A stretch of 64,000 nucleotides of DNA from Collinsella sp. (GCA_019414515.1 DXLX01000026.1:1-64000), one strand, 5' to 3'; shown: positions 35,019 through 44,180, counted from the stretch's first letter. Made by a program: numbers and translations. The notes: a model not told the origin generated them from the letters alone.

Positions 35019-36416
35019 TTAGGCGCGCTCGAGGAAGGCCTTGTAGCCGCGATAGGCCTCGTAGATATCGGCCTTGTTGGCGACCTCCCACAGGGCGTGC
35101 ATGGACAGGACGGCAACACCGGAGTCGATGACGTTCATGCCGTACTTGGCCATGATGTAGGCGATGGTGCCGCCGCCGCCCGCGTTGACGCGACCGAGCT
35201 CGCAGGTCTGGAAGTCCACGCCGGCCTCGTCCATGATGTCGCGGACGAGGACCACGTACTCGGCGTCGGCGTCGTTTGAACCGCCCTTGCCGCGGCTGCC
35301 CGTGTACTTGTTGAAGCACAGACCGCGACCCATGAAGGCGGCGTTCTTGGTCTCGAACTTGCCGGCGTAGCCCGGGTCGAAGCCGGCGGACACGTCGGAG
35401 GAAAGCATGCGGCTGCGGGCGAGCGCGCGGCGCAGGGCCAGCGGGCTATCCTCGCCGGCGAGCGTCATGATCTCGGCGACGGTGTTCTCGAAGAAGCGGC
35501 TTGTCATGCCAGTGGCACCCACGGAACCGATCTCCTCTTTGTCGACGATGAGTGTGATGCTCGTGCGCTCCACGTTGGCGACGTTGATCTGGGCGAGCAT
35601 GGACGGATAGGCGCAGACACGGTCGTCGTGGCCATAGCCCAGAATCATGGAGCGGTCGAGGCCCATGTCGCGGGCGGGACCGGCGGGCACGACCTCGATC
35701 TCGGCGGAGAGGAAGTCCTCCTCCTCGACGTCATACTGCTCCTTGAGGATGTCCAGGAACATCTGCTTGACGGGCTCCTTGGGAGCGTCCTTGTCGTCCT
35801 CGTCAAACTTGACAGGGCGGCCGCCCACGATCACGTCGAGGATCTCGGCGTCGACGGCGTCCTTGGCGGGCTTGGCCATCTGCTCGCTCGAGAGGTGAAT
35901 CAGCAGGTCGGAGATGGTAAAGACCGGGTCGTCGGCCTTGTCGCCGATGTTGATGTCGACGGTGGTGCCGTCCTTTTTGCAGATGACGCCCACGAGTGCA
36001 AGCGGGGAGGCCACCCAGTGGTAGCTCTTGACGCCACCGTAGTAGTGCGTGTCGAGGTAGGCCATGTCGCCGGCTTCGAAGGCGGGGTTCTGTTTAAGGT
36101 CCAGGCGCGGCGAGTCCACGTGGGCGCCCAGGATGTTAAAGCCCTGCTCGAGCGGGGCGGTGCCCAGGTTGACGAGCATGAGGTCCTTGCCGTGATTGGC
36201 GGCGTACACCTTGTCGCCGGCCTTGAGCGCGCGGCCCTCGGCGATCACGGTCTCCAGATTGACGTAGCCCGCCTCCTCGGCCATCTTGATGCCGGTCTTG
36301 ACGCACAGGCGCTCGGTCTTGTTCTCGCTCAAAAACTGCTTATAGCCGCGGCAAAGCTCCTCGAGCTCCTCGATTTGCTGTGGCGTGTACTTTTTCCATG
36401 CGCAGGGACGCTCCAT
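35019..36416 (-). CDS. M18 family aminopeptidase
   Basis: This is a dizinc aspartyl-type aminopeptidase of the M18 family that removes N-terminal, often acidic, residues from peptides in the cytoplasm. The 465-residue protein contains the metal and active-site segments LGAHVDSPRLD, DKEEIGSVGATG, SSDVSAGFDPGY and, at the C-terminus, DSGVAVLSMHALWE. Length is normal. The ATG at 36416 has AAAGGAG 9 bases upstream. An adjacent palindromic element lies past the stop. Confidence 0.94.
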   Translation of the reverse strand: MERPCAWKKYTPQQIEELEELCRGYKQFLSENKTERLCVKTGIKMAEEAGYVNLETVIAEGRALKAGDKVYAANHGKDLMLVNLGTAPLEQGFNILGAHVDSPRLDLKQNPAFEAGDMAYLDTHYYGGVKSYHWVASPLALVGVICKKDGTTVDINIGDKADDPVFTISDLLIHLSSEQMAKPAKDAVDAEILDVIVGGRPVKFDEDDKDAPKEPVKQMFLDILKEQYDVEEEDFLSAEIEVVPAGPARDMGLDRSMILGYGHDDRVCAYPSMLAQINVANVERTSITLIVDKEEIGSVGATGMTSRFFENTVAEIMTLAGEDSPLALRRALARSRMLSSDVSAGFDPGYAGKFETKNAAFMGRGLCFNKYTGSRGKGGSNDADAEYVVLVRDIMDEAGVDFQTCELGRVNAGGGGTIAYIMAKYGMNVIDSGVAVLSMHALWEVANKADIYEAYRGYKAFLERA

Positions 36417-36582
36417 GACGCAGGCTCCTTTCGGATTGATCGTGCTGGTTGATGTACCGTGAGCCATCGTATCACGCACGGGCGTGAGATGGCGGCGGAG
36501 CTTGATGTGCGGTGGCCGCGGGGCGGGGAGCGTGTAAACTGGGGTGAGCAAACCGTGCCCAGCCCAAAGCGAGGTATTCAAT

Positions 36583-39333
36583 ATGTCTGATAAGCGCCGC
36601 ACCTTTGCCGTTATCGACGGCAACTCGCTCATGCACCGTGCCTTCCACGCCGTGCCGCCGACCATGAACGCGCCGGACGGTCGCCCCACCAACGCGATCT
36701 TTGGCTTTCTGAACATGTTTCTCAAGATGATCGATGCCTTTAACCCCGACGGCGTGGTCGTGGCGTTTGATAAGGGCAAGCCGCGCGTGCGCATGGAGAT
36801 GCTGCCGCAGTATAAGGCACAGCGTCCGCCCATGGACCCCGATCTGCACGCACAGTTTCCAATGATCAAGGAGCTGCTCACCGCGCTCAACGTGCCGATT
36901 CTGCAGTCTGAGGGCTGGGAAGGTGACGATATCCTGGGAACCATGGCGCGCCTGGGTGAGGAGGCCGGCTGCGACATGTTGCTGGTGACCGGCGACCGCG
37001 ACATGTATCAGCTCGTGACCGAGCACGTCAACGTGGTCTCGACTCGCAAGGGCCTGTCCGACGTGGCGATCATGACACCCGAGAGCGTGGACGACCTGTA
37101 TCACGGCATTACGCCGGCCCTCGTACCCGATTTTTACGGTCTGAAGGGCGATACGTCGGACAACATTCCCGGCGTACCGGGCATCGGCCCCAAAAAGGCG
37201 AGTGCGCTCATCGCGCAGTACGGTAGCCTGGACGAAGTCATCGCGCATGCCGACGAGGTCAAGGGCAAGATGGGCGAGAACCTGCGTGCACATATCGACG
37301 ATGCGCTGCTGAGCCGCAAGGTCGCAACCATTCGCACCGATGCGCCTGTCGAGCTCGACTTTGAGGCGACGTCCTTCCCGGCGTTTTCTGCCGACGAGGT
37401 CTCCGCGGCGCTCGGCACGCTCGGCATTACGGCCATGCAGAACCGCTTCCTGGCGCTGATTGGCGGCGAGGGCGGGGTCGTGCCCGCTGCCAGCACGCTT
37501 GAGATTCCCTCCGTTTTGCGTGCCGCCGCAGGCGATGCGGAGGCACTTGCTGCCGTGGCGTCCGAGGTCGCCCGCGCGATTGATGCGGGCGAGTGGGTTG
37601 CCGCCGTGGTGGACGATGACAAGGAGGAGGGTGCGCTCTTTGGCCTGACGCGTACGCTGTGGCTGGCGACGTCCAAGGGGCTCTTTGCGCTCGAGGAAGC
37701 CGATGGCGGCGCGCCTGCCGCTGTCGAGGGCTTCAATTTTGCCCACGGCGTGATCGCTGGTGTGCTCGCGCGCCTGTTTATGGAAGGCCGCGTGACGAGC
37801 CCGGATATGAAGGCGCTGTTGCACGAGCTTTCGCCCATCGATTCCTCTGAGCCCGAGCTCATGGATCCGCTCGCTGCCGATTCCACGCGTATCTTCGATA
37901 CCGTGGTTGCCGCCTACCTGCTGGATTCCGACCGCTCCGAGTTTGATGAGGCGTATCTGGCTGATACCTATCTGCAGATGTCGCTGCCCGCGGCACGCGG
38001 CGCAGAGGGTGCCGGCGAGGACGCTCCTGCGCCCGCCGCTCGCACGGCTGCCTTGACGCTGACGCTGGTCGCGCCGCTGCGCGATCGCATGGCCCGTGAG
38101 AACGCCGCCAACGTGTTCGACGGCATCGAGATGCCGCTTGTGCCGGTGCTCGCCAAGATGGAGCGCGCGGGCATGCTCGTGGATCCCGATCGACTGCGCA
38201 GCCTGTCCGAGGGCCTGGCGACCCAGATCACCGAAGTTGAGCGAAGCATTCGCAACCTTGCCGGTGACGAGACCTTTAATATTGGCAGCCCCATGCAGCT
38301 TTCGCATGTGCTCTTTGATGTGATGGGCCTTCCGACCAAGGGTCTCAAAAAGACCAAGCGCGGTTACTATTCGACCAATGCCAAGGTGTTGAGCGATCTT
38401 GCCCGCGACCACGAGATCGTGCGCCTGATTTTGGACTGGCGTGAGAAGTCCAAGATCAAGTCAACCTATCTGGACACGTTGGGACCGTTGCGTCGAGGCG
38501 ACGGCCGCGTGCACACCACGTATAACCAAACCATTACCGCAACGGGACGTCTGTCCTCGAGTGATCCGAACCTGCAGAACATTCCGACGCGCTCTGAGCT
38601 GGGTCGTACCGTCAAGACGGCGTTTTCGGCAGGCGAGGGCAGCGTCTTTTTGGCGGTGGACTACTCGCAGATCGAGCTGCGTCTGCTGGCGCATCTTTCG
38701 GGCGACGAGCACCTGGTGCGCGCCTTCAACGAGGGCGAGGACTTCCATGCCGAGACGGCGGCGCGCGTGTTTGGCGTGCCGGTGTCCGAGGTAACGCCCG
38801 ACCTGCGCAGCCGCGCCAAGGCCGTGAACTTTGGCATCGTGTACGGTCAGCAGGCGTACGGCCTGTCGCAGTCGCTGCACATCTCGATGGCCGAGGCGCG
38901 CGACATGATCGACCGCTACTACGAGGCCTACCCGGGCGTGCGCACGTTCCTCGACAACGTGGTGGCGCGCGCCAAGCAGACGGGCTATGCCGAGACCATG
39001 TACGGACGCCGTCGTCATATTCCGGAGCTCAAGGCCAAAAACCCGCAACTCCGCGGCTTTGGCGAGCGCACGGCCATGAACCACCCCATGCAGGGAACCG
39101 CCGCCGACATCATCAAGATCGCCATGGCCCGCGTAAGCCGTCGTCTGGAAGAAGAGGGCTTTGCCGCCCACATGATTCTGCAGGTACACGACGAACTAGA
39201 CTTTGAGTGCCCCGTCGACGAAGTCGAGCGCCTCACCGCCATGGTCCGCGACGTAATGGAGCACGTAGTAGACCTCCGCGTACCGTTGATCGCCGAAGCC
39301 AGCACCGGCATAACCTGGGCCGATGCCAAATAA
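36583..39333 (+). CDS. polA: DNA polymerase I
   Basis: PolA fills gaps and removes RNA primers in replication and repair. The 916-residue protein has the 5'-nuclease domain (1-290; YKAQRPPMDP, EGWEGDDILGTMA, GDTSDNIPGVPGIG), a middle domain at about 300-520 and the family A polymerase (about 530-916) with motif A DYSQIELRLLAHLSGD near 691, motif B RAKAVNFGIVYG near 745 and motif C QVHDELDFE near 867. The middle domain lacks the usual Asp-x-Glu exonuclease pair (VVDDDKEEGALFGL), so proofreading is probably lost, as in several Gram-positive PolA proteins. The start at 36583 follows a GAGGT site. Confidence 0.96.
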   Translation: MSDKRRTFAVIDGNSLMHRAFHAVPPTMNAPDGRPTNAIFGFLNMFLKMIDAFNPDGVVVAFDKGKPRVRMEMLPQYKAQRPPMDPDLHAQFPMIKELLTALNVPILQSEGWEGDDILGTMARLGEEAGCDMLLVTGDRDMYQLVTEHVNVVSTRKGLSDVAIMTPESVDDLYHGITPALVPDFYGLKGDTSDNIPGVPGIGPKKASALIAQYGSLDEVIAHADEVKGKMGENLRAHIDDALLSRKVATIRTDAPVELDFEATSFPAFSADEVSAALGTLGITAMQNRFLALIGGEGGVVPAASTLEIPSVLRAAAGDAEALAAVASEVARAIDAGEWVAAVVDDDKEEGALFGLTRTLWLATSKGLFALEEADGGAPAAVEGFNFAHGVIAGVLARLFMEGRVTSPDMKALLHELSPIDSSEPELMDPLAADSTRIFDTVVAAYLLDSDRSEFDEAYLADTYLQMSLPAARGAEGAGEDAPAPAARTAALTLTLVAPLRDRMARENAANVFDGIEMPLVPVLAKMERAGMLVDPDRLRSLSEGLATQITEVERSIRNLAGDETFNIGSPMQLSHVLFDVMGLPTKGLKKTKRGYYSTNAKVLSDLARDHEIVRLILDWREKSKIKSTYLDTLGPLRRGDGRVHTTYNQTITATGRLSSSDPNLQNIPTRSELGRTVKTAFSAGEGSVFLAVDYSQIELRLLAHLSGDEHLVRAFNEGEDFHAETAARVFGVPVSEVTPDLRSRAKAVNFGIVYGQQAYGLSQSLHISMAEARDMIDRYYEAYPGVRTFLDNVVARAKQTGYAETMYGRRRHIPELKAKNPQLRGFGERTAMNHPMQGTAADIIKIAMARVSRRLEEEGFAAHMILQVHDELDFECPVDEVERLTAMVRDVMEHVVDLRVPLIAEASTGITWADAK

Positions 39334-39368
39334 AGACGTACCAACAACCCCAAAGTAGCCAAAAGCAG

Positions 39369-39400
39369 AAGGGGGCTCCTTGCCAACAAGGAGCCCCCTT
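39369..39400 (+). terminator. Probable terminator after polA
   Basis: AAGGGGGCTCCTT is perfectly complementary to AAGGAGCCCCCTT with a 6-base loop. The following tract is weak (CATTCC). Confidence 0.65.
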
Positions 39401-39467
39401 CATTCCAAAAAATCAGCCAAGTATCTAGACGCCAAGACGCCATCTAGGCGGCAGGTAAGTAAACCTA

Positions 39468-39596
39468 GGGCCTGGCCGGGCGGCACGGGATAACTTTTCG
39501 TAGATTCCGCACGCAAAGAAAGCCACTTAATGTGGCTTTCGTCTTGCGCAGGACCTGACCGAGCGAAAAGTTATCCCGTGCCGCCCGGCCAGGCCC
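39468..39596. repeat. Inverted repeat with 33-bp perfect arms
   Basis: The arm 39468-39500 (begins GGGCCTGGCCGGGCGGCACG) is perfectly complementary to 39564-39596. The 63-base loop contains a second perfect hairpin, GAAAGCCAC (39518-39526) with GTGGCTTTC (39532-39540). It lies between the converging ends of polA and a HAD gene. Confidence 0.93.
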
Positions 39597-39606
39597 GATG
39601 GGACGG

Positions 39607-40434
39607 CTACCGAGCCGCCAAGATGGCGTCGATGAGCGTCAGTACGCCCCCGTCGTTGTTACTCGGAATGCGCCACTTAGCATGCGCGTTCATATGCTCC
39701 TCGGCATTGTCCACGATAAAGCTGTGACCGACGCGCTCCAGCATGGGGATGTCGTTGTAGGTGTCGCCCACGGCGGCAGCATCGGCAATATCGATGCCCA
39801 GGTGCTCGCACAGGTGAGCGACGCCGGCGCCCTTGTCGACGCCCAGGTTCATAAAGTCGATCCACTCGCGCCCGGCGTTGGTGACGTAGAGCTTGTCCGA
39901 GAACTCGGGACTATAGGTCTCGCGGAAAGCGGGCTCGGCGTCGTAGCCGGGGAAGAAGACCGAAATCTTGTTGGACTCGAAATCAATGCCATCAAAGGTA
40001 TCGACGTAGTTGATCGTGTTGTAGTACACGCTGATTTCGTTATGATACTGATGGTCACGGGCAAGCACATAGAACTCGTCGTAGCAGCACAGCACGGGGA
40101 CGGCGCGCGAATCCTCCGAGGCGCGGCTCAAGACCTGCTGATACAGTTCAGCGTCGATATTGCTCTTATAGATATACTCTCCGCGATAGATGACGCAGGC
40201 GCCGTTGTCGGGACAAAAGGCCAGGCGGTTCTTAATGCTCTCGAACATCTCCTCGAGCTTGGGGGTGGGGCGTCCGCTGGCGGGGCAGAACACGATGCCA
40301 GCCTCGGCGAGCTTGTCCAGGCGCTCATCGAGGCCCTGGGGCAGCACGCGCTCGTCGGTCAGCAGCGTCTTGTCCATGTCGACGGCGATGAGCTTAATGT
40401 TTCTGATATTGGCGTCCGATTCGTAAGTTTGCAT
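39607..40434 (-). CDS. HAD hydrolase, Cof-type phosphatase
   Basis: This is a haloacid-dehalogenase phosphatase of the Cof/YidA type (class IIB), which usually dephosphorylates sugar phosphates or similar small metabolites. In the 275-residue protein motif I is IAVDMDKTLL with nucleophile Asp near residue 19, the cap follows, and motif IV is VGDTYNDIPML near the C-terminus with SGRP as motif II. It is preceded by an AAAGG site. No partner gene suggests a substrate. The gene ends 10 bases from the 33-bp inverted repeat. Confidence 0.9.
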   Translation of the reverse strand: MQTYESDANIRNIKLIAVDMDKTLLTDERVLPQGLDERLDKLAEAGIVFCPASGRPTPKLEEMFESIKNRLAFCPDNGACVIYRGEYIYKSNIDAELYQQVLSRASEDSRAVPVLCCYDEFYVLARDHQYHNEISVYYNTINYVDTFDGIDFESNKISVFFPGYDAEPAFRETYSPEFSDKLYVTNAGREWIDFMNLGVDKGAGVAHLCEHLGIDIADAAAVGDTYNDIPMLERVGHSFIVDNAEEHMNAHAKWRIPSNNDGGVLTLIDAILAAR

Positions 40435-40577
40435 AAAAGCGAGCCTTTCGTTTCGAAATTGTTTCAGACGTTATAACCATCAACTCGTAGTCGGGCGTAT
40501 TTTCGCAGGAACGGAGCGTATTTGCACCACGCTTCACAAATTAATGAAAAAACTTTTCAGAAATTTGAATTTGTCGC

Positions 40578-40606
40578 TTGTACAGCAGGCGCTTTAGCGT
40601 AGTATA
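40578..40606 (+). promoter_or_regulatory. Candidate promoter of the argG leader
   Basis: TTGTAC, a 16-17-base spacer and TAGTATA make a good sigma-70-type promoter, giving a leader of about 380 bases before argG. Confidence 0.5.
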
Positions 40607-40708
40607 GCGAACATCGAAAACGGAGACGGAAAAACAACCGCTTACCGAGGAAAAGGTACCGTTTGCGATATTAGAATTGCGCCCGGCGATAGGTGAAAGG
40701 AGAGGCAG

Positions 40709-40783
40709 ATGCAGTTCGTAAAGATCATCACCACTGCAGACAATGCCATCCGACGCCAGCGCGCAATTTCCCGACGACGATAA
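40709..40783 (+). CDS. Arginine-rich leader peptide of argG
   Basis: A 24-codon ORF has a strong ribosome binding site (GAAAGGAGAGG) about 4-9 bases before its ATG. It starts MQFVKIITTADNAI and its last ten codons include six arginines: RRQR, then RRR directly before the TAA stop, the last three as CGA codons. It lies about 205 bases upstream of argG inside a leader with alternative hairpins. This layout matches leader peptides whose translation senses a charged tRNA. The peptide itself need not have a function. No experimental support is available here. Confidence 0.7.
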   Translation: MQFVKIITTADNAIRRQRAISRRR

Positions 40784-40894
40784 CAATCGTCTCTGTCCGC
40801 ATGGGGCGAATTGCCTCAACAGAGTCATTTTGAGGTCGTTGGGTTTTAGCACGACATTGCTGCATGTTTCTAGGGCATGTATGTGCTGATTTTT
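40776..40894 (+). promoter_or_regulatory. Predicted attenuator of argG
   Basis: After the leader ORF come mutually exclusive stems: GACGAT/ATCGTC across the stop codon (40776-40791); CTCTGT/ACAGAG (40791-40824); CCTCAA/TTGAGG (40814-40835), which overlaps it; GTCGT/ACGAC (40835-40855). The last overlaps a terminator-like stem TTAGCAC-ACAT/ATGT-GTGCTGA (40846-40889) followed by TTTTT (40890-40894). Ribosome stalling at the Arg codons could choose between them. Confidence 0.55.
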
Positions 40895-40988
40895 GCTATT
40901 TAACCTGATATTGCACGGTATATGACCTTGAAATGACTTGCAACTGACCGATGTTCTAACTAGCTACCAAGGGCGAAAGGAAACAGCC

Positions 40989-42215
40989 ATGAGCAAGGAA
41001 AAAGTCGTTCTCGCATATTCCGGTGGTCTTGATACATCCGTATGTGTCAAGTGGCTCCAGGACGAGAAGAATCTCGATGTCGTTTGTGTCTGCGGCAACG
41101 TGGGCCAGGAAGAGACCGGACTGGATGCCAAGAAGCAGAAGGCGCTCGACCTGGGCGTTCTCGATTGCCAGGTGCTCGACCTGCGCGACGAGTTCTCCGA
41201 TGAGTTCCTGACTAAGGCCATCGCTGCAAACTCCATGTACGAGAACAAGTACCCGCTGCTCTCCGCTCTTTCCCGCCCGCTGCTCGCCAAGAAGCTTGTT
41301 GAGGTCGCCCACGAGTTTGGCGCGACCTACGTCGCCCACGGCTGCACCGGCAAGGGTAACGACCAGGTCCGTTTTGAGGCCGCCGTCAAGGCCCTCGACC
41401 CTGAGCTCAAGGTTATCGCCCCGGTGCGCGAGTGGGATCTGAAGTGCCGTCCCGACGAGGTCGCCTATGCCCACGCCCACAACGTGCCGGTTCCCGAGGG
41501 TGCCAACGACAACCCCTACTCCATCGACGACAACCTTTGGGGTCGTGCCATTGAGTGCGGCCACCTGGAGGATCCCTGGAACGAGCCGCTCGACGACGCC
41601 TGGGTTATGACCAAGAACCCCGAGGACACGCCGGACACCCCGACCTACACCGAGATTGAGTTTGAGGCCGGCAAGCCCGTCGCCGTAGACGGCAAGAAGA
41701 TGAAGCTCTCCGAGATCGTCATCGCCCTCAACAAGATCTCCGGCGACAATGGCTTTGGCCGTCTCGATCTGGTCGAGGATCGCCTGGTGGGCCTTAAGAG
41801 CCGCGAGTGCTACGAGGTTCCCGGCGCCCTGACGCTCATCACCGCCCACAAGGCGCTCGAGGACATCTGCGTCGAGGGCGACCTGCTCAAGACCAAGATC
41901 AAGCTCGAGCAGGATTGGGCCACCGCCGTGTACAACGGCCAGTGGTACAGCCCGCTCAAGAACGCGCTCGACGCCTTTATGGCCGACACCCAGAAGTTCG
42001 TGACCGGCACCGTCCGCCTGAAGTTCTTTAAGGGCAACTGCCACGTCGTCGGCCGCAAGAGCCCCTTCAGCCTCTACGACTACGGTCTGGCTACCTACGA
42101 CCGCGACACCACGTTTGACGAGAAGGCCAGCGCCGGCTTTATCGAGATCGATACGCTGTCGCTCAAGACGTGGGCTAAGGTCCAGGGTCCCAGCTCTGCC
42201 GCCGCCCAGGCTTAA
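40989..42215 (+). CDS. argG: Argininosuccinate synthase
   Basis: ArgG joins citrulline and aspartate using ATP to make argininosuccinate. The 408-residue protein starts with the P-loop-like LAYSGGLDTSV, followed by ATYVAHGCTGKGNDQVRFE and the citrulline/aspartate-binding region with DLKCRPDEVAYA. Length is normal for the family. The ATG at 40989 has an AAAGGA site. It follows a long leader with a predicted arginine attenuator; argH lies about 520 bases downstream beyond a hairpin and a small ORF. No other arginine genes are nearby. Confidence 0.97.
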   Translation: MSKEKVVLAYSGGLDTSVCVKWLQDEKNLDVVCVCGNVGQEETGLDAKKQKALDLGVLDCQVLDLRDEFSDEFLTKAIAANSMYENKYPLLSALSRPLLAKKLVEVAHEFGATYVAHGCTGKGNDQVRFEAAVKALDPELKVIAPVREWDLKCRPDEVAYAHAHNVPVPEGANDNPYSIDDNLWGRAIECGHLEDPWNEPLDDAWVMTKNPEDTPDTPTYTEIEFEAGKPVAVDGKKMKLSEIVIALNKISGDNGFGRLDLVEDRLVGLKSRECYEVPGALTLITAHKALEDICVEGDLLKTKIKLEQDWATAVYNGQWYSPLKNALDAFMADTQKFVTGTVRLKFFKGNCHVVGRKSPFSLYDYGLATYDRDTTFDEKASAGFIEIDTLSLKTWAKVQGPSSAAAQA

Positions 42216-42368
42216 GGCTTCCTTTCCTTGGTATCCGCGCGGCCCATCCGCGTGATACATAACGGGCGCATGGGGTCCCTACCTTTCGTTATGCTTGCTG
42301 ACACTTCTTAACATCGGTGGCCCCTACGTTCCGCCCGCATATATGATGCCGCGACTGCGGCTGAGTCC

Positions 42369-42402
42369 GAGCCCCGCCGGGGTTGTCCGGCGGGGCTCCT
42401 TC
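42369..42402 (+). terminator. Strong GC hairpin after argG
   Basis: GAGCCCCGCCGG is perfectly complementary to CCGGCGGGGCTC with a 6-base loop, followed by CTTCTAT. The T-content is modest, so termination may be partial and allow read-through to the next genes. Confidence 0.65.
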
Positions 42403-42448
42403 TATCAATTTGTCGGCCTTGCACCTATATAAATGAGGAGTATCCATT

Positions 42449-42619
42449 ATGTTCAATGCTATTGCGCATGCTTTACTTGCCCTCGCGCCCGAGCTCGATA
42501 CTGTAAACGTCGAGGACGTCCCTATGAGCCTGAAGGCTTGGATTGACGGTTCGCAGGGCAACCTCAGGAGGGAGTCCGTGGGCGCCAAGTGCATGGTGCG
42601 TCACTTCTTTGCAAATTAG
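42449..42619 (+). CDS. Small ORF (56 aa) between argG and argH
   Basis: The ORF starts at an ATG 8 bases after a clear GAGGAG site and encodes 56 residues starting MFNAIAHALLALAPEL. The first 14 residues are hydrophobic and helical; the rest is polar with LRRES, one Trp and one Cys, ending RHFFAN. It matches no family I know. Its place between two arginine genes and its good ribosome binding site suggest it is translated, either as a small protein or as a regulatory upstream ORF. A stem AATGTGC/GCACATT (42646-42692) follows it, before argH. Confidence 0.55.
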   Translation: MFNAIAHALLALAPELDTVNVEDVPMSLKAWIDGSQGNLRRESVGAKCMVRHFFAN

Positions 42620-42737
42620 CTACATGGTCCCGCACGCAGTGGGGAATGTGCAAAACTAGCGGTTGGTAAATCGCTTTAGCGACAGGGCACATTGCTTTGG
42701 GCGCTTGTTTTGGTATTTGGAGAAAGGAGACGGTTCC

Positions 42738-44180
42738 ATGGCTCTTTGGGGCGGTCGTTTTGAGGCGGGCGTGGCCGAGGTCACGCAGGAGTTTGGTGCG
42801 TCGTTGCCGGTCGACAAGCATCTCTATAAGCAGGATATCGCCGGCTCTAAGGCACATGCCAAGATGCTGGCCGCCCAGGGCATCATCAGTGCCGAGGACG
42901 AGCAGGCGATCGCCGAGGGCCTGACCGGAATCGAACAGGATATCGATGCCGGCAACTTTACCTTCGATATCAACGACGAGGACATCCATATGTCCATCGA
43001 GAGCGAGTTGACGCGCCGCATCGGCGAGGCCGGTAAGCGCTTGCATACCGGACGTTCGCGCAACGACCAGGTGGCGACCGACACGCGCCTGGGCGTCAAG
43101 GCACTGGCCAAGGAGCTCATGGAGGCCAATCTTGAGCTGCGCCATGTGCTGGTGGATGCGGCCAAGAAGTACGACAAGGTGATTCTGCCGGGCTACACGC
43201 ATATGCAGCACGCTCAGCCCGTGCTGCTGTCGCATCATCTGCTGGCATATTCCTGGATGTTCGCGCGTGACTTTACGCGCCTGAAGGCCGCCTTTGATGC
43301 CGCCGACAACTGCCCGCTGGGCGCTGCCGCGCTTGCTGGTACGAGCTATCCGCTCGATCGCCAGATGACGGCTGCCGAACTTGGCTTTGCGGGCGTGATT
43401 CCTAACTCACTCGATGCTGTTTCCGACCGTGATTTCCTGCTCGATCTGCATTACGCCGGCTCCGTCATGGCCATGCACCTGTCGCGTCTTTCCGAGGAGA
43501 TCGTGCTGTGGTCGAGCTCCGAATTTGGCTTTATCACGCTTTCAGACTCTTACTCCACCGGCTCGTCTATCATGCCGCAGAAGAAGAACCCCGACTTTGC
43601 CGAGCTTATCCGCGGCAAGAGCGGTCGCGTGTACGGCAACCTGGTGCAGTTGCTCGTGACCATGAAGGGCTTGCCGCTCGCCTATAATAAGGACTTGCAG
43701 GAGGACAAGGAGGGCGCGCTCGATACCGCCCATACGCTCATGCAGTGCCTGTCCGTTATGGCCGGAATGATTTCGACTTGGACCGTCAACGAGGATGCCA
43801 TGGCGCGCGAGTGCGGCGTGGGGCACCTTGCCGCTACCGATGTTGCCGATTACCTGGCCAAGCGTGGTCTGCCGTTCCGCGAGGCACATGCCGTGGTGGG
43901 CCATCTGGTCCTGATGTGCGAGAAGCGCGGCTGCAATCTTGAGGACCTGCCGTTTGAGGTGTTCCAGGAGGCAAGCCCGCTTTTTGAGCGCGACATTACC
44001 GAGGCGCTCGACATCCCGTCGATTGTTGCCGCGCGCACGACCGAGGGCGGCACCGCCCCTGCCGCCGTTGCCGTGCAGCTGCAGCGTGCCGAGGCGCAGC
44101 TCGTGGTCGACGAAGGTGTGTTTGGATCGCTAACCAAGGTCGTCGAGATGGGTCATGGGGCAAAGAAGAGGTTTGGCTGA
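42738..44180 (+). CDS. argH: Argininosuccinate lyase
   Basis: ArgH splits argininosuccinate into arginine and fumarate, the last step of arginine synthesis. The 480-residue protein of the fumarase/aspartase superfamily has the start LWGGRFEAG, RLHTGRSRNDQVATD, the catalytic-histidine region TPGTH-like YTHMQHAQPV, and the superfamily signature GSSIMPQKKNPD. The ATG at 42738 is preceded by AAAGGAGA. It follows the small ORF by about 120 bases. Confidence 0.97.
   Translation: MALWGGRFEAGVAEVTQEFGASLPVDKHLYKQDIAGSKAHAKMLAAQGIISAEDEQAIAEGLTGIEQDIDAGNFTFDINDEDIHMSIESELTRRIGEAGKRLHTGRSRNDQVATDTRLGVKALAKELMEANLELRHVLVDAAKKYDKVILPGYTHMQHAQPVLLSHHLLAYSWMFARDFTRLKAAFDAADNCPLGAAALAGTSYPLDRQMTAAELGFAGVIPNSLDAVSDRDFLLDLHYAGSVMAMHLSRLSEEIVLWSSSEFGFITLSDSYSTGSSIMPQKKNPDFAELIRGKSGRVYGNLVQLLVTMKGLPLAYNKDLQEDKEGALDTAHTLMQCLSVMAGMISTWTVNEDAMARECGVGHLAATDVADYLAKRGLPFREAHAVVGHLVLMCEKRGCNLEDLPFEVFQEASPLFERDITEALDIPSIVAARTTEGGTAPAAVAVQLQRAEAQLVVDEGVFGSLTKVVEMGHGAKKRFG

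Noticed and set aside
36472..38412. 646-codon minus-strand open frame opposite polA
   Set aside because: Antisense to the 5'-nuclease and middle domains of polA; composition-driven, no family features.
40541..40852. Minus-strand open frame of 103 codons in the argG leader
   Set aside because: It covers the leader ORF and hairpins, has no ribosome binding site and shows low-complexity content; the plus-strand leader reading explains the region better.
42216..42448. T-box leader between argG and the small ORF
   Set aside because: A GGTGGCCCC stretch recalls a T-box, but the AGGGTGGTACCGCG-type antiterminator and specifier loop are missing.
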